Shown piece after piece: positions 51,956-61,208 of a stretch of 64,000 bases of DNA (position 1 is the stretch's first letter; every line of letters starts with the position of its first letter). The stretch covers positions 62,001 through 126,000 of the forward strand of contig NZ_JAINZO010000001.1 in NCBI RefSeq assembly GCF_020179605.1, read 5' to 3'. The notes under the pieces were generated by a model. It was given only the letters and a program-made list of their open reading frames with translations, did no database searches and was not told the DNA's origin. Origin of the DNA: Geomonas agri (lineage in GTDB: Bacteria > Desulfobacterota > Desulfuromonadia > Geobacterales > Geobacteraceae). Both the position numbers and the translations under genes were made by a program.

Positions 51956-54190
51956 CTAGGCGCACTCGGAGTAGCCGCAGACGCGGCAGACTGCGCAGCC
52001 ACCTTCGTGCTCGACGACGCCGCCGCACTCGGGGCAGGCGCCCCTCTCGAAAGACGGGGCCTCGATCACTTCACCATGACCGGTGATGGCCAGGTGCGAC
52101 TGGATCGCTTTCGCGACGGCGTCGGCGCAGGAGAGCACCTTGTTGTCGCCGAAACCGCTCGGGCTGTGGCAGGAAATGCCCAAGAGCTGCTTCACGACCT
52201 GGCGGGCCTGCACGCCGCTTCTCCAGGCGAGCGACACCATGCGGCCGATGGCCTCGGACTGGCTGGCGGCGCAACCGCCGGCTTTGCCCATGGTGGTGAA
52301 GACTTCGAAGAGGCCGGTGGCGTCCTCGTTGATGGTGATGTACAGCGGACCACAGCCGGTCTGCATCTGGTAGGTCCACCCCTTGAGTGCTTTCGGACGC
52401 TCGCGCTTGATGCTGCGCTTCTCTTCGAGGGTGAGCGGTGCCGCAGCCTTGGGCTCTTCCTTCTTCCCGACGGAGAGCACCTGCTCGTCGCGGGAGCCGT
52501 CACGGTAGATGGTGACCCCCTTGCAGTTCATCTGGTAGGCCAGACGGTACACTTCCTCGACGTCGTCGATGGTGGCTTCCTGAGGGAAGTTCACAGTCTT
52601 GGAGACGGCGTTGTCGGTGTGACGCTGGAAGGCGGCCTGCATGGTGATGTGCTCTTCCGGGGTGATGTCGTGGGCAGTGACGAACACGTCGCGCACGTCC
52701 TCGGGGATGGCGCTGATGTCGTGCACGGTGCCGTGCTCGGCGATGCGCTGCATCAGTTCCTCGCTGTAGAAGCCCTGCTCCTTGGCGACCTTCTCGAAGA
52801 GCGGGTTCACCTCGACCAGGATGTTCTTGTCCATCACCTGGCGCACGAAGCTGACCGCGAAGAGCGGCTCCACGCCGGAGGAGGCGTTGGCGATGATGGA
52901 GATGGTGCCGGTCGGGGCGATGGTGGTGACGGTCGCGTTCCTGATCGGATCGGCGCCGGCCACGTCGTAGATGCTCCCCTTGAAGTTGGGGAAGGGGCCG
53001 CGGGTCTTGGCGAGTTCGCGGGAGGCAGTCTTGCCTTCCTCGTTGATGAACTGCATCACCTTCTCGCCCAGCTCCACGGACTCCTCGGAGCCGTAGGGGA
53101 TGCCGAGCATGATCAGCATGTCGGCCCAGCCCATGACGCCCAGGCCGATCTTCCTGTTGGAGCGGGTCATCTCGTCGATCTGCGGCAGCGGGTAGTTGTT
53201 CACCTCGATGACGTTGTCCAGGAAGTGCACGGAGGTGCGCACGGTTTCTTTCAGCTTGTCCCAGTTCACCTTGCCGTGGGTGACGAACTTGCCCAGGTTG
53301 ATGGAGCCCAGGTTGCAGGACTCGTAGGGCAAAAGCGGCTGCTCGCCGCAGGGGTTGGTCGACTCGATCTCGCCGATGTGCGGGGTCGGGTTGTCCTTGT
53401 TCAGGCGGTCCAGGAAGATGATGCCCGGCTCGCCGTTCTCCCAGGCCTGTTTCACGATGCGGGCGAAGACTTTGCGGGCGTTCAGCGTGCCGGCGGGCTT
53501 CTTGTCGCGCGGGTTGAACAGGGTGTAGTCCTTGTCCGCGTCGACCGCCTTCATGAACTCCTCGGTGATCCCGACCGAGATGTTGAAGTTGTTCAGCTGG
53601 CGCTGGTCGTTCTTGCACATGATGAAGTCCATGATGTCGGGATGGTCGACACGCAGGATCGCCATGTTCGCGCCGCGGCGGGTGCCGCCCTGCTTGATGG
53701 TCTCGGTGGCCACGTCGAAGACGCGCATGAAGGAGAGCGGGCCACTGGAGATGCCGGTGGTGGACATGACCACGTCGTTGGCCGGGCGCAGGCGCGAGAA
53801 GCTGAAGCCGGTGCCGCCGCCGGACTTGTGGATCAGCGCGGTGTACTTGACCGACTCGAAGATTTCCTCCATGCTGTCGCCCACCGGCAGCACGAAGCAG
53901 GCGGAAAGCTGCCCCAGTTCGCGGCCTGCGTTCATCAGGGTCGGGGAGTTGGGGAGGAACTCGAAGTTGGTCATCATGTTGTAGAACTTGTCCGACAGCG
54001 CGGAGATGTCCGCCTTCTTGTCGAACACGGCGTCAGCCTGCGCGATGGCGGTTGCCACGCGGCGGAACATGTCGGAGGCAGTCTCAAGGGGTTTCCCGGC
54101 CTGGTCCCTCTTCAAATAGCGCTTCTCGAGCACCGTCAATGCGTTCTTGGTGAGACCCGGGATTTGACCCTTCTCGACTGTTTTCTTCAT
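51956..54190 (-). CDS. nrdJ: Adenosylcobalamin-dependent ribonucleotide reductase (class II)
   Basis: A 744-residue enzyme that makes deoxyribonucleotides with B12 and no oxygen. Visible landmarks are SACFVLPVGDS, GTGFSFSRLRP, STNPCGEQPLLPYESCNLGS with the active-site Cys and Glu, TGTISIIANASSGVEP, and a C-terminal zinc/thiol tail (CPECGGVVEHEGGCAVCRVC). CCTCAAGGAGGACG-type ribosome site upstream. Single gene with its own promoter. Together with hgcA it makes two corrinoid-dependent enzymes in this window. Confidence 0.96.
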   Translation of the reverse strand: MKKTVEKGQIPGLTKNALTVLEKRYLKRDQAGKPLETASDMFRRVATAIAQADAVFDKKADISALSDKFYNMMTNFEFLPNSPTLMNAGRELGQLSACFVLPVGDSMEEIFESVKYTALIHKSGGGTGFSFSRLRPANDVVMSTTGISSGPLSFMRVFDVATETIKQGGTRRGANMAILRVDHPDIMDFIMCKNDQRQLNNFNISVGITEEFMKAVDADKDYTLFNPRDKKPAGTLNARKVFARIVKQAWENGEPGIIFLDRLNKDNPTPHIGEIESTNPCGEQPLLPYESCNLGSINLGKFVTHGKVNWDKLKETVRTSVHFLDNVIEVNNYPLPQIDEMTRSNRKIGLGVMGWADMLIMLGIPYGSEESVELGEKVMQFINEEGKTASRELAKTRGPFPNFKGSIYDVAGADPIRNATVTTIAPTGTISIIANASSGVEPLFAVSFVRQVMDKNILVEVNPLFEKVAKEQGFYSEELMQRIAEHGTVHDISAIPEDVRDVFVTAHDITPEEHITMQAAFQRHTDNAVSKTVNFPQEATIDDVEEVYRLAYQMNCKGVTIYRDGSRDEQVLSVGKKEEPKAAAPLTLEEKRSIKRERPKALKGWTYQMQTGCGPLYITINEDATGLFEVFTTMGKAGGCAASQSEAIGRMVSLAWRSGVQARQVVKQLLGISCHSPSGFGDNKVLSCADAVAKAIQSHLAITGHGEVIEAPSFERGACPECGGVVEHEGGCAVCRVCGYSECA

Positions 54191-54248
54191 AACCTTTCGT
54201 CCTCCTTGAGATATTCAACGTGTAGCCATGTCATTTGCCTGGGGCCCT

Positions 54249-54298
54249 ACATTTTGTGGGCGGCCAGAAATAAACCACAAGATGTATGACGAAGTCAA
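54249..54298 (-). promoter_or_regulatory. nrdJ promoter with overlapping inverted-repeat operator
   Basis: On the minus strand TTGACT (54298-54293) and TTTATT (54274-54269) form a -35/-10 pair with an 18-base spacer. ACATCTTGTGG lies in the spacer (54275-54285) and its inverted partner CCACAAAATGT just after the -10 box (54249-54259). This is the layout of a repressor operator; NrdR is the natural candidate although the boxes do not match its consensus closely. Confidence 0.45.
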
Positions 54299-54427
54299 GC
54301 GTTAATAGATTAAAATTTCGGCCTGTCATAAAAATCGAAATTGCCGGCGTTTATACCGCTCCGCCATTTACAAGCGGGGCGCCGCTGTGCTATTGATGTG
54401 ACGTCAATTTTCCTGCCGGGAGCCTCC

Positions 54428-55498
54428 ATGACCCAGTGTGATTGCAACAGCCAAAAAGAGTCGCTTGAGTCCCAAGTCAAGTCGCTCAAGGACCTGATCG
54501 AGGTCGCCAAAGCCGTGGTGTCGACGCTGGACCTGGACACGGTGCTGCAGGCCATCCTGACTTCTGCCATGAGATTTGCGGAAACTCCGGCCGGCAGCGT
54601 CGCGCTCTACTACGACGCCAAGCGTGAACTGAGCCTGCACGCGCACTCGGGGCTGACGGCGGATTTTGTGAAGAAGGAGCGCTGGGAGGTGAGTGCCGGC
54701 GGGCTGACCGAGCAGGTGCTCCGGGCGGGGGAGATCTTCTATATAGAGGACACCGAAAAAACTCCCTTCTTCAACAACCCGATTGCGCTGAACGAGGGGA
54801 TTCGTTCGCTGGTCTGCGTGCCGCTCATCTTCCAGGAGCGCATTGTCGGTATCCTCTACCTGGACGATTTCGCCCCGAGGCAGTTCGACCGCGAGAAGCT
54901 GAACCTCCTCTCCGTCCTGGCCTCCTTTGCCGCTATGGCGATCCACAACGCCACGCTGCACAAGCAGACCAAGCTTTTGGCGATCACCGATTCGCTTACC
55001 GGTCTGCACAACCACCGCTACTTCAAGCAGTACTTCCGGCAGGAGATGGCGCGCGCCAAGCGCTACCACAAGCCGTTCTCCATCATCATGATGGACGTGG
55101 ACGACTTCAAGTCCTACAACGACAGTTACGGCCACGCCGCCGGCGACCGCCTCCTGGAGCTGATGGGAGAGCTGATTATGCAGACCATCCGCGGCGTGGA
55201 CGTCGCCTTTCGCTACGGCGGCGAGGAGTTCATCGTGCTGCTGCCCGAGACCCGGCTGGAGCAGGCCATCCTGGCCGCCGAGCGCCTGCGCGACGCTGTG
55301 CAAAACGGTACCGCCACGAGGCTCGTCGAGGGGACCAACCGCGGCGTGACGGTGAGCATCGGGGTGGCGAGCTATCCCGAAAACGCCGACAAGATGGACG
55401 AGCTGTTCAACATCGTGGACTCCCTGCTCTACCTGGCCAAACGCTGCGGCAAGAACAAGGTCTACCACCAGGAAAGTCTCCAGATCCCAACGACATGA
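54428..55498 (+). CDS. GAF-GGDEF diguanylate cyclase
   Basis: A 356-residue protein: short coiled N-terminus, GAF domain at about 25-170, and a C-terminal GGDEF domain whose active site reads FRYGGEEFIVLLP, a functional variant. It makes the second messenger cyclic di-GMP. No membrane helix, so it responds to a cytoplasmic signal. The stop overlaps the next ATG (ATGA). Confidence 0.92.
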   Translation: MTQCDCNSQKESLESQVKSLKDLIEVAKAVVSTLDLDTVLQAILTSAMRFAETPAGSVALYYDAKRELSLHAHSGLTADFVKKERWEVSAGGLTEQVLRAGEIFYIEDTEKTPFFNNPIALNEGIRSLVCVPLIFQERIVGILYLDDFAPRQFDREKLNLLSVLASFAAMAIHNATLHKQTKLLAITDSLTGLHNHRYFKQYFRQEMARAKRYHKPFSIIMMDVDDFKSYNDSYGHAAGDRLLELMGELIMQTIRGVDVAFRYGGEEFIVLLPETRLEQAILAAERLRDAVQNGTATRLVEGTNRGVTVSIGVASYPENADKMDELFNIVDSLLYLAKRCGKNKVYHQESLQIPTT

Positions 55499-56745
55499 AA
55501 AGACATCTCCTCGCACTTATCTTCGGCGGGCCGCTTCTGGCGGCCCTTTTGCTTCCCACCTCCGCTAAAGCTTCGGCCTTCGCTGAAGCTACGGCCGGCA
55601 AGACGGCCGACGAGTCGGTTGAGGGGGAGGTGGGCACGTCTCGCTTCGCTGACAAGGCTTTGGTCCTTGTCGCGGCGGCGGGAGAGACGATGGTTCCGGC
55701 GGCTACGGCTCCGGTTGTGACGGCTCCTGCCCAGACGATACTCCTGCGGCTCGAGGCGCCCTTCAAACCGCAACTTTCCTACGGGGACCAGGTGCTGGCG
55801 GAGGACACGGTCTGGCGCGGAGAGGTGCTGGTGGAGGGGGCGGTGACGGTAGCCTCCCAGGCAACTCTCACCGTGGAACCGGGGACGGTGGTGCGCTTCA
55901 AAAAGAGTGAGGGGCACAATCCGGCCTTGGTTGTGCAGGGGCGTATCGCTGCTTCCGGTACCAAGGAGGAACCGATCCGTTTCACTTCGAACTTCGCCAC
56001 TTCGGCCGCGGGGGACTGGCTGGGGATCACGCTGCTGGGCAGCGAAAAGAAGAATGTCATGGAGAACTGCCGCATCGACGGAGCCCAAACCGGGCTGGAG
56101 GCGCTCTTCTCCAACCTGACCCTGAAAGGGGTGCGCGCCGAGCGATGCGCCCTCGGGATGCGTTTCCAGGACGCCCTGGTGCAGATGGAAGCCGGCGGCG
56201 CCTCGGACTGCGATGCGGGCCTGGTCTTCGCCAACAGCGAGGCGACCCTGCGTGGTCTGAACCTGATCGGCAACCGGGTGGGGATCTCGGCGCAGAAGAG
56301 TTCCATCTACCTGCAGGACGCCAGTCTCGCCATGAATCGCTCTGCGCTGTCGTGTGACAACTGCCGGGTCAAGCTGGCCGGCGGGGCCGTGCTGGACAAC
56401 GGACGCGGCGTGACCCTTTTGGAGAGCGAGGGGAGTGTCAGCGGCATGAAACTCGCGCGCAACACTGATTACGGCATCTCGCTGACCGGGTCGCGGGTCC
56501 GGGTGGAGGGGAACCTGATCACCGGCAACGGCACGCAGGGAATGATCGTTTTCGACGGCGCGGCCGTGGCGTGGGGCAATATCATCAGCGGCAACAGCGG
56601 GCACGACATCTACAACGCCGGGACCGAGGAGTTCCGCGCTCCCAACAATTTCTGGGGCGAGATCGGCCCGAGGATCTACGACAACGGCGGCCGCGGCAAG
56701 GTGAGCATCGTGCCACAGCTCAAAACAGCGCCTAACGGCAATTGA
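55495..56745 (+). CDS. Exported right-handed beta-helix protein
   Basis: A 416-residue protein with a signal peptide (cleavage near AKA, residue 26), an Ala/Thr/Glu-rich linker at about 27-85, then a parallel beta-helix of repeating 22-24 residue coils (NCRIDGAQTGLEALFSN, NLIGNRVGISAQ, NLITGNGTQGMIVFDG), ending with NNFWGEIGP. Periplasmic or surface. Translationally coupled to the diguanylate cyclase, so perhaps part of a c-di-GMP-regulated exopolymer system (inference). The linker DNA contains palindromes, see findings. Confidence 0.8.
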   Translation: MKRHLLALIFGGPLLAALLLPTSAKASAFAEATAGKTADESVEGEVGTSRFADKALVLVAAAGETMVPAATAPVVTAPAQTILLRLEAPFKPQLSYGDQVLAEDTVWRGEVLVEGAVTVASQATLTVEPGTVVRFKKSEGHNPALVVQGRIAASGTKEEPIRFTSNFATSAAGDWLGITLLGSEKKNVMENCRIDGAQTGLEALFSNLTLKGVRAERCALGMRFQDALVQMEAGGASDCDAGLVFANSEATLRGLNLIGNRVGISAQKSSIYLQDASLAMNRSALSCDNCRVKLAGGAVLDNGRGVTLLESEGSVSGMKLARNTDYGISLTGSRVRVEGNLITGNGTQGMIVFDGAAVAWGNIISGNSGHDIYNAGTEEFRAPNNFWGEIGPRIYDNGGRGKVSIVPQLKTAPNGN

Positions 56746-56834
56746 AAAACCTCAAACCTGTCACAGGGAAAATCTGAGGAAATCTGAGAAAAGCAGGCAG
56801 TATATTGAACGTTGAACATCTTTTGGGAGAGAGC

Positions 56835-57554
56835 ATGACACGCACAAACGGCCGCGCGGCCGACGCACTGAGAGAAGTAAAAATCACCCGCAACTACCTC
56901 AAACACGCCGAAGGCTCGGTACTGATCGAGTTCGGCGATACCAAGGTCATCTGCAACGCGACCGTCGAGGGGAAGGTGCCCTCGTTCCTGAAAGGGAAGG
57001 GGACCGGCTGGGTGACCGCCGAGTACTGCATGCTGCCGCGCGCCACCCACACCCGCAACCAGCGCGAGTCCGCCAAGGGGAAACTCTCGGGACGCACCCA
57101 CGAGATCCAGCGCCTGATCGGCAGATCGCTGCGCGCGGTGGTGGACATGGAAAAGCTGGGTGAACGTTCCATTCTCATCGACTGCGACGTGATCCAGGCC
57201 GACGGCGGCACCCGCACCGCTTCCATCACCGGCGCCTACGTGGCGCTGGCCGACGCGCTGCAGACCCTGGTGAAGAACGGAGAACTGGCCGAGAGCCCGC
57301 TGCGCGAGGCGGTGGCCGCGGTGAGCGTTGGCATCGTCGACGGCGTCCCCTTCCTCGATCTCGACTACCCCGAGGACTCCAGCGCCGAGGTAGACATGAA
57401 CTTCGTGATGACCTCGTCCATGCGCTTTGTCGAGGTGCAGGGAACCGCAGAGGCGGAGCCGTTCACCCTCGAGCAGATGGACGCCATGCGCAGCCACGCC
57501 ATGCTCGGGCTGTCCCGGCTCTTCGAATTGCAGCAGGAGGCGCTTCAGGCATGA
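56835..57554 (+). CDS. rph: Ribonuclease PH
   Basis: A 239-residue phosphorolytic exoribonuclease that trims tRNA 3' ends. It opens with [20 protein letters not shown] and shows [16 protein letters not shown] and [27 protein letters not shown] precedes the ATG at 56835. It overlaps rdgB by four bases, and a tRNA cluster lies 900 bases downstream. Confidence 0.96.
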   Translation: MTRTNGRAADALREVKITRNYLKHAEGSVLIEFGDTKVICNATVEGKVPSFLKGKGTGWVTAEYCMLPRATHTRNQRESAKGKLSGRTHEIQRLIGRSLRAVVDMEKLGERSILIDCDVIQADGGTRTASITGAYVALADALQTLVKNGELAESPLREAVAAVSVGIVDGVPFLDLDYPEDSSAEVDMNFVMTSSMRFVEVQGTAEAEPFTLEQMDAMRSHAMLGLSRLFELQQEALQA

Positions 57555-58147
57555 AAGAGCTGCTGGTCGCGTCGGGCAACAAGGGGAAGTTGAAGGAGTT
57601 CGCCGAGCTGTTGCGCGGGGTGGTGGGCACCATCCTGTCTCCTGCCGATTTCCCGGAACTGCCGGATGTCGTCGAGGACGGCGACACCTTCGAGGCCAAC
57701 GCCATCAAGAAGGCGCTCTCCGCGGCGCAGTTCACCGGGAAGCCGGTACTGGCCGATGATTCCGGCCTCTGCGTCGACTACCTCGGCGGGCGTCCCGGCG
57801 TCTTCTCGGCGCGCTTTGCTGGTGAGCACGCCAGCGATGCCGACAACAATGCGCTCCTTCTGAAGGAGATGGCCGGCGTGCCGCGCGAGGAGCGCACCGG
57901 TGCTTTTCACTGCGTCATCGCGCTCTGTCTTCCGGACGGGACCTGCCAGACCTTTGATGGCATGCTCGCCGGTGAGATCCTAGAGGCACCGCGTGGCGAG
58001 GGGGGCTTCGGGTATGATCCGCTGTTCCTGGTACCCGAGTACGGGCAGACCTTCTCGGAGCTCCCGATGGAGGTGAAGAATTCCATCAGTCACCGCGGGC
58101 GCGCCATGCAGATGCTGAAGGAGGCGCTGTCCTTGCAACAGGGGTAA
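57551..58147 (+). CDS. rdgB: XTP/dITP pyrophosphatase (RdgB/HAM1)
   Basis: A 198-residue enzyme that hydrolyses non-canonical purine nucleotides. Motifs: [46 protein letters not shown] and [10 protein letters not shown]. The rph-rdgB pair with overlapping ends is a common arrangement. Confidence 0.95.
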   Translation: MKELLVASGNKGKLKEFAELLRGVVGTILSPADFPELPDVVEDGDTFEANAIKKALSAAQFTGKPVLADDSGLCVDYLGGRPGVFSARFAGEHASDADNNALLLKEMAGVPREERTGAFHCVIALCLPDGTCQTFDGMLAGEILEAPRGEGGFGYDPLFLVPEYGQTFSELPMEVKNSISHRGRAMQMLKEALSLQQG

Positions 58148-58149
58148 GG

Positions 58150-58345
58150 CAAGCTGCTTAACGCAAAGGCGCCAAGACGCGAAGATGAGGCAAAGGCGAA
58201 AGACTGGATTTAACGCAAAGCCGCCAAGACGCAAAGGGTGAAGCAAAGGCATAAAGCGTGGTGGAAAAGCAGAGACAAAGATACCAAGGGACAGGACAAA
58301 GTGCTCCTGGTTGTCTTTGCGACTTTGCGGCATTGCGTTAAATTG
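58150..58345. repeat. 'cgcaaagacgcc'-type dispersed repeats
   Basis: Copies include AACGCAAAGGCGCCAAGACG (58160), AACGCAAAGCCGCCAAGACG (58212) and an inverted TTTGCGACTTTGCGGCATTG (58315). The gap between rdgB and the tRNA cluster has no gene. The same family is seen at 33205-33250. Confidence 0.6.
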
Positions 58346-58439
58346 GGGGGCGTTTCAAGATGTGAAAAAAATGCTGCGGGGGCTCAAAAAAAGGGCTTGC
58401 GCGGCATCAGAGGCTATGCTATAAACGTGGTTCTTGAAT

Positions 58440-58517
58440 CGGGGTGTAGCGCAGCCTGGCTAGCGCACCTGCCTTGGGAGCAGGGGGCCGGAGGTTCGAA
58501 TCCTCTCACCCCGACCA
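58440..58517 (+). tRNA. tRNA-Pro (UGG)
   Basis: Complete cloverleaf: acceptor CGGGGTG pairs with CACCCCG, anticodon loop CTTGGGA with TGG, T-arm GGTTCGAATCC, and an encoded CCA. First of four tRNA genes. Confidence 0.95.
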
Positions 58518-58538
58518 CTCATTGCAGGCTTTACTTCT

Positions 58539-58615
58539 GCGCCTGTAGCTCAGCTGGATAGAGCAACGGCCTTCTAAGCCGTAGGTCAGAGGTTCGAACC
58601 CTCTCAGGCGTGCCA
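58539..58615 (+). tRNA. tRNA-Arg (UCU)
   Basis: Acceptor GCGCCTG pairs with CAGGCGT (one G-T pair), anticodon loop CTTCTAA with TCT, T-arm GGTTCGAACCC, encoded CCA. Confidence 0.95.
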
Positions 58616-58626
58616 CAATTGAATAT

Positions 58627-58703
58627 GGTGGGTATGGTGAAGCGGTTAACACAAACGACTGTGACTCGTTCATGCGTGGGTTCGAATCCCACTACCCACC
58701 CCA
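58627..58703 (+). tRNA. tRNA-His (GUG)
   Basis: Acceptor GTGGGTA pairs with TACCCAC, with the extra 5' G (base 58627) opposite C73 that marks tRNA-His; anticodon GTG in CTGTGAC; encoded CCA. Confidence 0.95.
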
Positions 58704-58712
58704 ACCTATAAG

Positions 58713-58743
58713 AACAACCCCGTTTACCAGCGGGGTTTGTTGT
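58713..58743 (+). terminator. Hairpin between tRNA-His and tRNA-Leu
   Basis: AACCCCG pairs with CGGGGTT around TTTACCAG, then TGTTGTTT. Probably ends the Pro-Arg-His transcript. Confidence 0.7.
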
Positions 58744-58760
58744 TTCAGCTGTTCGATTTT

Positions 58761-58845
58761 GCGAGAGTGGCGGAATTGGCAGACGCACCAGACTTAGGAT
58801 CTGGCACCGCAAGGTATAGGGGTTCAAGTCCCCTCTCTCGCACCA
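58761..58845 (+). tRNA. tRNA-Leu (UAG)
   Basis: Acceptor GCGAGAG pairs with CTCTCGC, anticodon loop CTTAGGA with TAG, a long variable arm typical of Leu tRNAs, T-arm GGTTCAAGTCC and encoded CCA. Its 3' end is the likely integration site of the adjacent island. Confidence 0.95.
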
Positions 58846-58879
58846 CAAAGTTGTAAGATGATGTGCGGAAACGTAAGTT

Positions 58880-58905
58880 AAGCCCTGAGAAATCAGGGCT
58901 TTTTC
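58880..58905 (+). terminator. Terminator after tRNA-Leu
   Basis: AGCCCTGA pairs with TCAGGGCT around GAAA, followed by TTTTTCT. Confidence 0.88.
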
Positions 58906-59025
58906 TGTTTTGGCTTGTTCGGTGTAGTCCGGTGATGTAAGATAAAATTCGGTTGTTTTGATGGTAGTCGAAGCCTAAGGTACCATCAAGCCCCAAAATG
59001 GATACCATCAAACCCGGAGGTTCTT

Positions 59026-60261
59026 ATGCCGAAGCGGATTCAGCCACTTACCGACATGAAGATCAGGGCTGCCAAGCCCAAGGACAAGGAGTTCAAGCTG
59101 TCGGACGGCTTGGGGTTGCATTTACTTGTGACCCCTTCAGGAGGAAAGCTGTGGCGCCTTCAATACCGGTTCGCTGGCAAACAGAAACTGCTGTCTTTCG
59201 GCGCGTACCCAACCGTTTCGCTGACTGATGCCAGGAAGCGGCGGGACGACGCCAAGGAACTCTTGGAACAGGGTACCGATCCAGGTGAGGTGAAGAAGGC
59301 AAAGGCCGCGGCAGTTGCGGCAGCCGCCAGCAACACCTTCAAGGCAATAGCTGAGGATTGGTACGCAGGGCTCAAAGAAGACTGGTCTGAGAGTCACGCG
59401 GTCCATGTGAGGCGCTGGCTCGACCAGAGGATTTACCCCGTCATCGGTGACAGGCCAATTTCCTCCCTCGAAACCGTGGAACTCGTTCAGATCCTGAAGG
59501 CAGTCGCCTCAAGCAGTCTCGAAACAGGCCACCGCATCAAGACCATCTTCCATCAAGTATTCCGCCATGCCACATTCACTGGGAAGCTCAAGCACAATCC
59601 CGCGACCGACTTCAAAGGTGCAATCAAACCGAAGAACCCCAAGGGGATGGCCGCACCGGTGGAGCCCAAGGACGTGGCCCCGATGTTGAGGGCTTTCGAA
59701 GGCTTCCGGGGCTCTTACGTGGTGCAGTGCGCGCTGAAACTTGCACCGCTGTTGTTTTGCCGGCCTGGCGAGCTGCGTCAGATGGAGTGGGCAGAGGTCG
59801 ACCTGGACGCGGCGATCTGGAGTATCCCCGGAGAGAAGATGAAAATGGGGCTGCCCCACCTCGTCCCGCTGTCCACTCAGGCCTTGTCAATTCTGAAGGA
59901 CATCAGGGTGCTGACCGGTCACGGCCAGTACGTGTTTCCCTCCGCGAGATCCTTCACCCGCTGCATGAGCGAGAACGCGGTCAATGCCGCTCTGCGCAGG
60001 ATGGGGTTCGAGAAGGACGAGATCACCGGCCACGGGTTCCGCGCCATGGCACGAACCATGATCCGAGAGCAACTGCATGTCGAAGCGGAGTTCATCGAAA
60101 TTCAGCTAGCTCACAAAACCAAAGCCCCCAACGGAACAGCCTATGATCGGGTTGCTTTTCTCAAAGAGCGCAGACAGATGATGCAGAACTGGTCCGATTA
60201 TCTGGACCAGCTCAAGGCCGGTGCTAAAATCGTCCGTTTCGAAGCTAGGGCCACAATGTAG
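59026..60261 (+). CDS. P4-type tyrosine integrase
   Basis: A 411-residue integrase with the N-terminal DUF4102 arm-binding domain (LSDGLGLHLLVTPSGGKLWR), a core-binding domain at about 100-200, and catalytic residues Arg in CRPGELRQMEW, His/Arg in TGHGFRAMART, His in QLAHK and nucleophile Tyr in GTAYDRV. It points away from tRNA-Leu (UAG), the normal arrangement for an island inserted in the tRNA 3' end. Confidence 0.95.
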   Translation: MPKRIQPLTDMKIRAAKPKDKEFKLSDGLGLHLLVTPSGGKLWRLQYRFAGKQKLLSFGAYPTVSLTDARKRRDDAKELLEQGTDPGEVKKAKAAAVAAAASNTFKAIAEDWYAGLKEDWSESHAVHVRRWLDQRIYPVIGDRPISSLETVELVQILKAVASSSLETGHRIKTIFHQVFRHATFTGKLKHNPATDFKGAIKPKNPKGMAAPVEPKDVAPMLRAFEGFRGSYVVQCALKLAPLLFCRPGELRQMEWAEVDLDAAIWSIPGEKMKMGLPHLVPLSTQALSILKDIRVLTGHGQYVFPSARSFTRCMSENAVNAALRRMGFEKDEITGHGFRAMARTMIREQLHVEAEFIEIQLAHKTKAPNGTAYDRVAFLKERRQMMQNWSDYLDQLKAGAKIVRFEARATM

Positions 60262-60796
60262 GTCGATACCGATTTGGCTGGATGGCCGATAGGCCGTCAA
60301 ACCGCCTTTCCTGGGCGGTTTCCCGCAGGCTAATACCAGGACATGCGACAGGAGGCATGTGATGCCCATTCCAGGTGATCTTTACCCCATGCTGCTCAAG
60401 TACCTGTCCTCGTAACGAACTATCTTGAAAAGTACCTGACGAAGGAACAAATAAGGCGATTCGAGGCCGTGCACTTTGTACCAGGAGCACCTTATTTACC
60501 ATCCCGCCCAAAAAACCTATAGAAATCCGCCTAAATCAAATAGCACCTGCATCTAGCTGTGATAACTGAGCGCAGGTGCTATTTTTACTTTCCCCCAAAA
60601 AAATCTCTATTGGTTGTTCCCATCGAATGTGGCCGGACCACAGCTAATGCGCGGCAGGCACACCACAGGGAACGTCCTTCCTAAAGCAGCCCTCCCACGT
60701 CGGTTGCTGGCCTGCACAAGAAAGGCAGGAAACATGATCACCATAGTGATGGTATCCGCCACTGAGCCGGAATATCCACCGTAGGGGAGGTAAGAC
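60262..60796. other. Gap behind the integrase with two hairpins
   Basis: No gene supported. AACCGCC..GGGCGGTT at 60299-60321 may terminate the integrase. TAGCACCTGC pairs with GCAGGTGCTA at 60541-60581, followed by TTTTTA, a good terminator. The sequence between looks like degenerate remnant DNA. Confidence 0.4.
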
Positions 60797-60982
60797 ATGG
60801 ACAACGCCATCCAGCTTTATCGAATGAAGGATCTCACGAGCATGCTCAAGCGATCCAGAACGCAGATCTACGACGACATTGCAGCCGGTAAATTCCCCCG
60901 CGGGATTCTCCTCGGCGAACGCACACGCGCTTGGACGCGGAAAGAGCTCGAGGAGTGGCTGGCGGGCAGGCCGGTCGCCTAA
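60797..60982 (+). CDS. AlpA-family small regulator
   Basis: A 61-residue helix-turn-helix protein: LYRMKDLTSMLKRSRTQIYD, then AAGKFPRGILLGERTRAW and a closing ELEEWLAGR helix, the AlpA/excisionase pattern. Such proteins control the integrase of P4-type islands. GGGGAGG precedes the ATG. Confidence 0.88.
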   Translation: MDNAIQLYRMKDLTSMLKRSRTQIYDDIAAGKFPRGILLGERTRAWTRKELEEWLAGRPVA

Positions 60983-60996
60983 ACTATGGATCGGCG

Positions 60997-61036
60997 TTGA
61001 ATTTTGACCCAGAATTGGCGCTCAAGGCGGACCCAT
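60997..61036. repeat. IS21-end-like repeat
   Basis: TTGAATTTTGACCCAGAATT, then GGCGCTCAAGGCGGACCCA. It matches the motif at 11396-11435 (TTTGAAAATTGACCCAACAT, then CGGCGTCCAAGGCCGACCCA). Remnant only. Confidence 0.5.
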
Positions 61037-61108
61037 GCAAAAAATGAAAAGGCTCAATCCTTAGATTGTTAACGAATTAGGCGGGAATCGTATCCATATT
61101 TTCCCTTC

Positions 61109-61160
61109 ATTTAACTGGCGGAAGTTGATCAGCGCTGCCGGTCCAACTTCCTGGTTGTGA
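61109..61160 (-). repeat. attC-like site 4 (downstream of the 216-residue gene)
   Basis: Read on the minus strand: TCACAAC, then GGAAGTTG pairing with CAACTTCC, then GTTAAAT, a perfect match to the attC GTTRRRY end. It lies 48 bases after the gene's stop. Confidence 0.5.
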
Positions 61161-61208
61161 CCTTTCACTTCCACTTAGTCCCGCTTCCAAGGTGGGCTTC
61201 CCTCGTTA

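Noticed and set aside
51788-54289. An 833-codon plus-strand frame opposite nrdJ
   Set aside because: Antisense shadow of a well-supported enzyme gene; composition is Val/Asp/Gly/His-biased and without domains.
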